NCBI GenBank assembly: GCA_027596195.1
Contig: JADGJG010000634.1
Span: forward strand, 1 to 15,154
DNA length: 15,154 nucleotides
Origin: Podochytrium sp. JEL0797
Taxonomy: Eukaryota > Chytridiomycota > Chytridiomycetes > Chytridiales > Chytriomycetaceae
Direction of reading: 5' to 3'
The notes under the pieces were generated by a model, which saw only the letters and a list, made by a program, of their open reading frames with translations, was not told the origin of the DNA and made no database searches. Position numbers and translations under genes: made by a program. Shown in pieces: positions 1 through 8,480 of the stretch (its first letter is position 1; the number at the start of each line of letters is the position of its first letter).

Positions 1-58
1 CCCCCCCCCCCCCGCGCTCCCCCCCCCCCCCCCCTCGTCGCGCCCGGCCCCCCCCCCC
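1..58. repeat. C-homopolymer runs at window start
   Basis: Three runs of C (13, 16 and 11 bases) are separated by short GC-rich spacers. Read from the reverse strand these are G-runs and could form a G-quadruplex. Homopolymers of this kind at a sequence end can also be a sequencing or assembly artefact. The sequence alone does not separate the two. Confidence 0.6.
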
Positions 59-285
59 AACCTCAGTAGATGCATGAAAAAAAATGGCCGTACATAAGTA
101 GAAAAAAAAAAGAATCTGGGATCATGGATGCTTCTGATGTTAATTCTGGGAGTCGGGGTTGCCACTTGTATTGAAATCATTGAGCATGGAAAGTTTGCCA
201 ATTTGGCCGAGTTTTTGAAATGATGTTTTTCCCACCAAACGCAAAACGCGTTTTATTTTCTTTTTCGATTCTCTCATGGCTTCTG

Positions 286-304
286 CACACATACACACAC
301 ACAC
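286..304. repeat. CA microsatellite
   Basis: A CA-repeat tract interrupted once by a T at position 292. Short, in non-coding sequence. Confidence 0.6.
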
Positions 305-659
305 GAACATCTTCCAAATTCACCCACTCCAGCGGCCCGGAACAACTCCTATTCTAAACCTTCTAAACCTATAACCGCCGAACACGTTCAACGCCAAATT
401 TGACTCCAACGCGGCCATAGAATTACTTTGTAAGGTGGAAGTGACAATAAATAGTGCAAGCCTCTTGTCCTGTCGAGTGTCACTCTCTGTATCACCCACG
501 TGTGCTTCCACACCCTTCCGCCTCCATTATTTGGAATCGACTACCTCCTTTTGTCTTCAAGTTTCAATATCAAAAGAAATATTTGGGAATGCATATCAAC
601 GAATGTGCAAATTGGCAATGGTGACATCTTTGGCTTTCACGACTACTATGCCAAGATGT

Positions 660-679
660 GGGGGGGGGGGGGGGGGGGG
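660..679. repeat. Poly-G tract (20 G)
   Basis: An uninterrupted run of 20 G bases in otherwise balanced intergenic sequence, followed about 35 bases later by a second shorter G-run (713-720). The length in the true genome is uncertain because homopolymers are error prone. Confidence 0.7.
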
Positions 680-965
680 ATGCAGGAAAATACCTTGCTG
701 CGGAAGGGATGTGAGGGGGGGAAAATGGTGGGGCGGCTGGTGCCTTGATAAAGCCATGCATTTTTGAAAAGATTCGGGAGGAGAAGATCTGAAGGGAATC
801 AGGTTTTCATCAGTTGCTCCACTCAATATCCATTGCTGGAGTCTCTGACCCTCACTGTCGCTCTGCGGAAGGTTCCTTTTCTCTCAATTACATAAAAAAG
901 CAATACGATTTTACTCAAAATAGAAATCTGTAAATAAACTTATCCCCCCTCCCCATCCTCCTCAC

Positions 966-2641
966 TTATTTCGATTTTTTGTTCTCCGCAACCCGCTTCG
1001 AACTTCTCACAGGCGACACGGACACATCCGACGACGAAACCTCCTCCTCCGTTACAGCCTGCGTTCCATCATCGCTCGAATTCTCCGTCATTTCTTTACG
1101 CAGTCTCAACGAAGGTCGTCCCGCGGCAGGCTTGCGTGGAGACACCCCCGCAGAAACACTACGCTTCTCATTCACAACCGTGCTCGCGTCAGAATCATCC
1201 GTCGTCGTAACGTCCGCCTTGTCTTCTTGTTGTCTTCTGAGCTTCTTGCGGGCCATGGCGGATTCGTATTCCGTGCCCATGGCGTGGTCCCAGAAGGTGT
1301 AGAAGGGCTGTTCACACATTTAGCCAAAAAACCAAACTCACCCCCACACCCCCCCTTCATCAAAAAACAATAATCACCTGAGCAAAGTTGTACATCCTTC
1401 CTTTTCCCCAATGATGAATATCATGATACGCCGCTCCATTCGAGTTGAACAACACACCCGGGCTCCATGCCCAAGCGTACCCACAATGATCATCCACAGT
1501 TTTGAGCGTCGCAATGCTGTAGAAAAGAGCACTCGTCCATGGATGCATGTTGAGAATCAAACTCGGGATCGCGCCGCCCACCGTGTCGAGGAGGAACCCT
1601 TCGAACGGGTGGTTGTAGAGCGCACCGAATGCGAAGGGGACCGTGAGTTCGTGGTGGACAATGTGGAAGGTGCGGTAGAGAGTGCGGTTTACGTGCATGA
1701 GGTAGTGGAGCCAGTACTGGGGAGGGAAAAGAAGTGGTTTTCAGTTAGAAATCAGTTGTCGAAGGGCGAGCGTAAAAAGATCGAAAGCAAGGGGGAAGGG
1801 GGGGAAGAGACGGAGGTGGTATATTCGACAAGGAGTAGGGTGTGTAATCACATCTCAACTCCGCCACCATGACGCATTTTGCAAACTCCGAACGAGGGCC
1901 AAGACAAAAATTTTCCCCCCGGCCCTCCATCAAACAACGAGAACAGAGTGCAAACTCACTTGATACGTGTCCAACAACAACGAAGCAATAAACAGTTTCA
2001 ACACCACCATCGCAGGAGACTCCATTTTCCAATCCAACACATTTTCGGGTCTCGTGAGAATCACGAGTGAGAGCGCCGTGAGGCATTGAATCACGTGTTG
2101 GAAGGCGACGGTGCGGATGACTTTTGCGACGGTGACTTTGTTGGGTTTGCGGGCTGATTGATCTGTTGGGATGCGATGCAGTTCAAACATGGTCCTGTTG
2201 TCATTTTTAGTGTGGGGCCCTCTCTCGTGACAAATCGGCAACCATGAGGGATTAGAAATCGGTGGAGAGGGGGGGTGTACCATTTCATGTGGGACAGGGT
2301 GTAGAGCCATGTGGAATATGACCAATAGAAGAGGACGGGCAGAAAGATCATGCTGTTATGACGGATGGTGATGCAACCAAAAAAAGAGTGTTTGATCAAC
2401 GACGTGCAACAAACAACCTTGGCTTCGCAAGGCCCCAAAGGAAAGCTTACCACAGCTCAGCAGTCAGAAACTGGACCATCATAGGGGCGGATTCGTCCGG
2501 GTTCGGTACGGCGAATGGCTTGGCGGTTGCTTGGAGCCACGAGGGCACGCGGAGCAGATGGGCGCTCCGAGGAGCAGTGTTGAACCAGTGGTCCTCGCTG
2601 AAGAGCCACGAGGTGGCGAGTGTGGAGGTGAGGTTGTCCAT
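966..2641 (-). CDS. SUR2: Sphingolipid (sphinganine) C4-hydroxylase, Sur2 type
   Basis: An ER membrane di-iron enzyme of the fatty acid hydroxylase/sterol desaturase family; Sur2 enzymes hydroxylate C4 of the sphingoid base to make phytosphingosine. Five exons, read right to left: 2641-2451, 2352-2281, 2194-1960, 1716-1378, 1307-966 (introns 98, 86, 243 and 70 bases, all GT-AG), giving 392 aa. Histidine clusters are intact: H170-x3-H174 (YWLHYLMH), H184-HIVHH, H243 in DDHCGY, and H264 in YHDIHH. The motif GAAYHDIHH followed by NFAQPFYTFWD is the Sur2/plant SBH signature rather than that of C5- or C4-sterol enzymes. Hydrophobic segments lie near residues 58-85, 108-126, 148-169 and 205-235. 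The start ATG has A at -3. Residues from about 295 are a Ser/acidic/Lys tail not needed by the family; the last four residues, KKSK, fit the KKxx ER-retrieval signal. Divergently transcribed from the Abp1-like gene. Confidence 0.85.
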
Positions 2642-2943
2642 TTGGGCACGTTTCGTGTTTCAAATCGGAGGTGGCGGAGGACTGTTGCTGGGCAACTGGG
2701 TTTTTATGTGATTTTTTTTCGATTTGCAATGCGAAAGATGACACAAAAACAAAGAAGAGCGGCAAACACACAAACACTTCGGAAGAAGAGTCACTAGGGA
2801 ATGTTTGTTTGTTTTTTTGTTTGTATTGCACAATTCAAAGAGGGATTCCAATTAATCAGGAAAAAAACTAACTGCTCACTGGGAGGGAACCATCATTGAT
2901 TTGACTTGTCGTTTTCTCTCGCGTTTTCATCTCCCATTCTTCG
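2642..2943. promoter_or_regulatory. Divergent intergenic region between SUR2 and ABP1-like genes
   Basis: About 300 bases separate the two divergent start codons, so both promoters should lie here. The notable content is a T-rich block of repeated GTTTGT-like units around 2803-2825 and an A-rich stretch before it. No TATA box or known operator can be asserted. Short frames here are not convincing as genes. Confidence 0.45.
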
Positions 2944-5503
2944 ATGGATGTCGCAAAAAAAGACTTCGCGAAAATGGTTTGGCTCCACCCCCACCCCCCC
3001 CCCACGATCCCTGCTCACCGCCACAACCAACCAGGACAACCAAATCGGATTCCCACGAGCCGTTGCCGACGAATACCAAGCCATCGTTTCCGACAGCTCG
3101 CCCAAGAACTGGGCCATTTTCGGGTACGACAAGATGAGCAACGATTTGAAAGTCATTGCCTCGGGAGGTGTGTGTGTTTATTAAATCCAAGCGATATGAC
3201 GCGGTCCCCCCGTACGAGTACTAATAACTTCCAAATGCATCCGTTGTACCACACCTCGATCAGAGGACGGCCTCGAAGAGCTCGAAGAGGAGTGGGATGA
3301 CTCGAAAATCCTGTACGCCTTTGCCAAAGTCGTTGAGCCCATTTCGAAGCTGCCCAAACTCGTGTTCATCTCATGGGTAAGTGGAGAGGAGGCGGGTGTG
3401 TCTGGCAATCGTTGATCTGTAAATTAGTGCGGCGACGGAGTTCCGGTGCAAAAGAAGGGCCTCTTCCACTCCCATGTGAATGATGCCACGCGATTCTTCA
3501 AGGTAATGTCGGTTAGCTGTTTGTGGGGTTTTGCTAACGCCCTGCGCGCGATCGGCCAGGGATTCCATGTGCACGTGAATGCCCGTGCCGAAATCGATGT
3601 TACGCCTGATGCCATCATGCGAAAGGTCAGGGATTCGTGTGGTGCAAAGTACTCGATCCACAATGAGCAGGCAAAGAAGTCTGGGCCTGTTGAGAGCGTG
3701 GTAACTACAACTTTTTTGATTGACCCTGTGTGTGTGTCTTTAAATAGTTGATCGCAGGGCTCGTCGTATGTCCCCGTTCAAACTGCACCAAAGCCCATGT
3801 CCTCGGCTCCGCCTCAATTCAACAGACCTTCCGTGGGCGCTTCTGCGGCTCCACCCCAATTCAACAGACCGTCCGCTGCGGCAACCACTACTCCCAGTTA
3901 TGCTCCACCCCGCGCTTCGAACGTGACTTCTCCCTTCTTGAAGCAATGTAAATTTGAAGCGCTGCTATTTTCTGCAAATCGATGCTGAGTTCTTCCCTTG
4001 TGAAAACAAAAATCCCCAGCCTCCTTCCCCACTCCGGCTCCTATCGTATCCCCACCCGCTCCTGCCCCAGCCCCGATCGCTGTACCCATCGTTTCCAACC
4101 TGCGTGGTATCTGCGCCAAAGCTGTCTACACGTACGAAGCCAACGAGGCCAACGAAATCGGATTCACGGAAGGCGAGACTGTGAGTGAAATCGAAAAGCT
4201 CGACGAAGGCTGGTGGCAGGGCAAGAACGCGAAGGGACAAGTCGGCTTGTTTCCCAACAACTACGTGGAAGAAATTCAATCGACTCCTGCCGCTGTTGTG
4301 TCCCCCGTAGCCGCTGCCACCCCCTCGTCTTCGGGCCCTACTCCCGTGATGTTCAACCGCCCCATGATGAAAACGACCACACTCCCCGCCGCTGTCGTTC
4401 CCTCCCCGCCTTCTCCTGCAACCGTTCCGGTCTCCTCGAGACCCAGTTTCGGTGCTCCCTCGTCTCCTGCAGCCGTTTCTGTCCCCTCGAGACCCAGCTT
4501 CGGCGCTTCATCGCCCGTCGCTGCAGCATCCGCAACCTCGCCGTCGTCGTACCAGCCGTACATGAGTTCGAGCGCGAATGCGTGGTTGGGAGATGACGAT
4601 GAACAGCCCAAAGCCAAATCGTCATCGTATGGCGCCGCTTTCGCGAGAGCGCCGTTGTCTCCTGGGGAGGACCGTGTGGCTGCCGAGAAGGAGCGTCGTG
4701 AACGGGAAGATCGTGAGTTGAGAGAGCGTGCTGAGGTTGAGCAGAGGGAGAGGGATGCGCGTGAGAAGAGGGAGGCGGAGGAGAAGGAGGAAAGACAAAT
4801 TGCTGGTAAGGGGGAAATCTGAAACACACCTCGCTCTGTGGTATTGATTGTTTTTTTCGTTCTATGGTGCTCATCCAGCTGCGTTTGCTGCTTCGGCTAC
4901 AATTGCGACACCACCACCACCTCCTGCGGCTGCGGCGGCTGGACATGTCGGCATTTCGGCGCACGCCATTTACCAATACGATGCGCAGGAGTCTAACGAA
5001 ATCAGCTTTTTCGAAGGCGAACTGATTATTGAAATTGAAAAGAGTGACGAAGGATGGTGGCAGGGCAAGAACTCTGCTGGACACGTTGGTCTGTTCCCGT
5101 CCACTTATGTGGAAGAAGTTTCTGCGACGACGGTAAGTAATGGCTCCGCTTGGGATTTTGCGTCATGGAATTGCAAGCCACTCATGCCGGTTTTCAAACC
5201 GTCTTAGGCTGCTCCGTTCGCGATCCCGCCGCCACCTGCACCCCCTGCACCAGTTGTGTCTGAGCAAATCGAGGCGATCGCGTTGTACGATTACGAGGCT
5301 ACGGAGCCCAACGAAATCAGCTTCGCGTCGGGTGAGCGCATTACCAACATTGTGTTTGTATCGGATGATTGGTGGCAGGGGCGTGTGGCAGGAGTGGACG
5401 GGTTGTGTGAGTCATTGTTTTTTTGCTTGTGGATTTCGTGTATTTGTACTGACACGCGTTTTTTTGTTTAGTCCCAGGAAATTATGTCGAAGTTCAGAAA
5501 TGA
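2944..5503 (+). CDS. ABP1: Abp1/drebrin-like actin-binding protein with ADF-H and three SH3 domains
   Basis: Abp1 proteins bind F-actin and connect cortical actin patches to endocytic proteins and Arp2/3. Ten exons: 2944-2976, 3035-3167, 3264-3376, 3428-3502, 3560-3700, 3758-3947, 4020-4805, 4879-5132, 5208-5406, 5472-5503; all phases agree and give 651 aa. Residues about 14-155 form the ADF-H domain (NWAIFGYDK, then FHVHVNAR and GAKYSIH). GSSYVPVQ follows, then a Pro/Ala/Ser linker with internal repeats (APPQFNRPS twice, SRPSFGA twice). SH3-1 is about 259-315, SH3-2 about 517-571, SH3-3 about 596-650; each has ALYDY-like, WWQG and NYVE-like elements. Between SH3-1 and SH3-2 lie an acidic patch (AWLGDDDE, 416-423) and a charged E/K/R helix (446-490), probably coiled coil. 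The start is uncertain: ATG 2974 is in the same frame, has the better context (A at -3) and sits right at the exon end; exon 1 has a weak donor (GTTTGG). An unspliced start at 2948 is also possible. Confidence 0.85.
3797..3874 (+). repeat. Tandem peptide-coding repeat in Abp1-like linker
   Basis: Two copies of the nine-residue unit APPQFNRPS lie in the linker after the ADF-H domain, about 16 residues apart from start to start. A related pair (SRPSFGA) occurs further on at about 4436-4506. They look like local duplications within a disordered linker. Confidence 0.6.
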
Positions 5504-5559
5504 AAGGATTGAGTTTTTGTTTGTGCTTTGACTTTGAGAAAAAATTATAAAAAAACGGA

Positions 5560-8291
5560 ATGCTTGGCTCTTTGCTGGTTTGTTGTGTTTTCGAGGCACT
5601 CTCCCCTCCCTGGCAGGCAACGAGAAGATTCACGAAGGCGGCTGGCTGGAGTAGCATGCGATGCGCTGCGAATGAAGACCTTGCGCTGGACACCATCCTT
5701 CCACCGCCTGTCAGGCTAACTCCAACCCTCACTCACTCCCTCTCTAGACGCCGCCCACCGACGCCGCCAAACACACCGCCCACTCTCCCGTGTCTCCTCC
5801 GCCCAGCACTGGCGATGCCTCGCTTGTCCCAAGGTGCGTTTTGTGTTTTGAGTCGCGTTGCCTCCCGCCCCAGCACTGTGTTGCCCACGTGCCGCTTTTT
5901 AATTTCATAAAAAAAAAAAAGTATCAACGCCTCAAATGAATATGGATCAACTTCACAGTCGCCCACGGACTCCCTCGCCGCGAATCAAAAAGAAAAATCT
6001 GCCGGAAGCGGACTTCGCTCACTGCTGGAGCGCCGCTCCTCCGTGTCACAACAAGTTCTCCCGAATCCGATTGAGCCTCCTCTACTGCCTCTTACTGAAC
6101 CTACCCCTCTAAAGGGCGAATCCCCTGAAATTTTGGTCTCCTGTTCTATGAGCTCTACAGAAATGACCTCGTCTCCCCTGATGCAATCACCGCCGTTGCC
6201 CCCACTCCCAACAACAGCCACTACCCCCTCTTTCACCGATACAGCAACAACCTCCAAATCTCTCCTCCGCTCCCAAGTCGCGTCAACGCTCCACAAAACG
6301 CTGCAACTCGAACACAAGCTCACGCTCAAAGAACTCGAGAGTTATGAAAAACAGCTCGCCACGGCTGACCTTGCGTGCCACCGCGCACTCGCGGCCTTGC
6401 ATGCGGCTCAAGTCGTTCAACTCGAACGCAGGCGTGAGCTTGATGTGGCCATTATGGAGCGGAGCGGCGGGATGGCGGTGGCGAAGCACCTACGCGCGCG
6501 GTTGGAGGGGTTGAGGAAGAGAATGTGGGATGGAGAGGATGCCAAGAGGAGAGGGAGTAGTGCTTCAGCGATGGTGGTTGGCGGGTTTGGGTCCGTGGGT
6601 GGTGGTGGAGCCAGCCTGGAACTTGGGATGGAGGAGGAGGATATGGATCTGTTTGGGGGTCCTGCTTCTGGCATTCAAGCTCTCATGAATCCACGGAGAC
6701 ACTCTTCCCCCGCTTATGCGTTTAGTGGGAGCGGGTTCACGTCTGCGACGGGGTCGCCGGGTTTTGGAATCGGGGGTGGCGGTGGGAGTGCCAACTCGAG
6801 TCTCGACGATGAGAACGCGGGCATGGAGCAAGATGAGATTGCGGGTTTCGCTGATGCGATTCATGACGCGAGTGCGGGTGCTTTGCGGGAAGATTATGAT
6901 TTCTTGGGCCTGGGAGGATGTGGTGGTTTGATGGATTCCATGCACGATGAGAAGGAGTTGGATCGCCGTGGTGATGGAGTTGCTGGGTTATCGAATATGG
7001 TCATCAAGAGCAATCTGCATGCTGCTTTGCAACAGCAGCAACATCAACACGAAGTCGCTGGATACTCGTTTCCGGTTGTTACAATGACGAGGCTGAACTC
7101 TTCTGGCCCCGTTTCCACCTCCAACAAGAACGCCACGGACCTATCCATGCTGCGTCGTTCCTCCTTGGGAATCAACGGGAACGCGCAATTGCTCAATTGC
7201 AACCCCATGTCCCCCAAATCACCCTCCCTGGACAGCCTCACTCTCGGAAGCTCTGTCGCGTGTGTTTCATACCAGCGCGGCCAGTGTTTGGGAATCGGAA
7301 ACGAAGGATGTGCGTCGCAACACCACTGCGTGAGATGTCTCGGTGGACACCCTGTGATTCTGTGCAAAAAGGACCGCAATGTTTGCGTCAAGTGGAATAT
7401 GGAGGAGTGCAATGCGGGATGTTATCGGGAGCATCGGTGTCTCCGATGTGCGTCTAGAAACCACACGTTGCGGGTGTGTCCGATTCGACCTTTGGGAGGG
7501 TCTGAGTTTTGTTTTGGTGAGGGTTTCGAATTTGTATGTGATGGAATTCTCTCGGCTGATACTCTCCCATTGCAAAACAAACAGCATGGAACTCTGCAGG
7601 CACGTGTCGCATCATGGACTGCCGCAGGTTGCATGGCTGCATTCGTTGCGGTGCATCCCACCCGTCCATCATTTGCCCCGAAAACCTCGACAACTATCTT
7701 TCCGAATACATTGCCAAACGACGCGCCGAGGGACTCGCGGACGATGACCTGTTGCGGCTTGAGCTCCAGCTTTCGCATAGTCTCCCGAGCACTTCTACGG
7801 CTGTTGCTACCACCACCACTGATGTGGCCACTGCGACCCCGATTTCTTCCAATACGGGCATGTTGCCGCCGCTTCCGTATAATTCTGGGTACGGCGTGTT
7901 CCCGCATCAAGTGGGACCTCCTCCGCAGATGGGCGGTATGCAGCAGCAAGCAATGGGAATGAGGGGTGGAGACCATCCCATGCATGTGGCTGCTTCGCAG
8001 TTGGCGTTGCGGGTTTTGAGTGGGAGTGGCGCGAGCAGCCCATACCATCAATCCATGATGATGATGGGGCAGCAGCAGCAGAACGCGTATGGTTTTGGAG
8101 GTGGGAGTTATCCACACACTTTTGGCGGTTATGAAGTTGGCGGGTTGAGTGAGAATGAGCGAATCGGGGTGTGTCGGGATTGGAATAATTTGAAATGCGA
8201 GAGTGAGGACAATCGGTGTCGGTTCAGGCATGTGTGTTTGCGGTGTGGTGGGGTGTCGCATCGCGAGAGGCAGTGTCCGTTGTTGGGGTGA
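5560..8291 (+). CDS. Large protein with four paired CCCH + CCHC zinc modules
   Basis: Function unknown; nucleic-acid binding is likely from the fingers. Supported exons are 5748-5833, 5922-7516 and 7585-8291, with consistent phases (795 codons). The N-terminal exon is uncertain: ATG 5560 with donor at 5578, or ATG 5656 with an exon ending at 5709 (leaving a 38-base intron), both join in frame at 5748; the first in-frame ATG inside the large exon is 6148. Acceptor 5747 is preceded by a CTAAC branch-like site. The N-terminal part is Ser/Thr/Pro-rich, a helical coiled-coil-like segment spans about 6289-6550, and Gly/Gln/Met-rich disordered stretches follow. Four modules of the form C-x7/8-C-x3..7-C-x3-H-x-C-x2-C-x3/4-H-x4-C lie at 7261-7365, 7384-7479, 7510-7676 (split by the 68-base intron) and 8172-8276. 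Modules 1-3 are adjacent; module 4 forms the C-terminus about 165 residues later. Next gene starts 189 bases downstream. Confidence 0.75.
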
Positions 8292-8480
8292 TTTTGTATT
8301 TTTTGGGGGGTTGTTGCAGTGGACTTTGTTCCTTCTCTGCTTTTTTTTGTCTCTCTCTATCTGTCCATCTCAATAGAAAGTTAATTGTATTTTGATGTGT
8401 GATACCAACCTTCCTTTTTCGCTTCCTTTTTCGAAATGGAAGGTTGACGCGTTCGAGATTTTTATCAACTTCTCGCGAAT
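8292..8480. other. Short intergenic region with tandem and inverted repeats
   Basis: Holds the 3' end of the zinc-module gene and the promoter of the next gene. A T/C-rich stretch (8330-8370) is followed by AATAGA (8373-8378), a weak polyadenylation-signal variant. A 12-base unit CTTCCTTTTTCG is tandemly duplicated at 8410-8433. Confidence 0.5.
8406..8446. repeat. 9-bp inverted repeat enclosing a 12-bp tandem duplication
   Basis: CAACCTTCC at 8406-8414 and its exact complement GGAAGGTTG at 8438-8446 enclose two adjacent copies of CTTCCTTTTTCG (8410-8421 and 8422-8433). The element lies 35 bases upstream of the next start codon, so it would be in the promoter or 5' UTR. Confidence 0.65.

Larger units (their letters stand above)
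1..965. other. Intergenic region with low-complexity runs, no gene seen
   Basis: No convincing reading frame lies here on either strand; the open frames present are short and compositionally odd (the one around 500-750 reads through a G-run as poly-Gly). The stretch holds C-runs at 1-58, a CA-rich tract at 286-304, two tandem copies of the 9-mer TTCTAAACC at 352-369, and a run of 20 Gs at 660-679. The right end is the downstream side of the reverse-strand hydroxylase gene, so its 3' UTR should extend to somewhere left of 966. I see no clear AATAAA on that strand close to the stop. Confidence 0.6.

Noticed and set aside
352..369. Tandem TTCTAAACC as possible telomeric repeat near the window start
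   Set aside because: Only two copies, and the unit does not match the common TTAGGG-type fungal repeat.
1411..1872. 153-codon forward frame opposite the SUR2 gene
   Set aside because: It is antisense to the exon that carries the hydroxylase histidine motifs; its charged, low-complexity product is a mirror of that coding sequence.
4181..4186. GTGAGT, a perfect-looking splice donor in the Abp1 gene
   Set aside because: The frame continues through it as VSEIEK inside SH3-1, directly followed by WWQG; splicing here would destroy the domain.
4276..5084. Long reverse frames (183 and 243 codons) opposite the Abp1 linker
   Set aside because: They are shadows of a repetitive, GC-biased coding region; the forward frame has SH3 domains and consistent splicing.
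7517..7962. Continuation of the zinc-protein frame past 7516 to a stop at 7962
   Set aside because: Beyond the donor the frame loses the zinc pattern, while splicing 7517-7584 restores module 3 (FCFAWNSAGTC) in the other frame.
7422..8261. 279-codon reverse frame opposite the zinc-module gene
   Set aside because: Composition is His/Pro/Arg-rich and explained by the complementary strand, which carries the zinc ligands in order.
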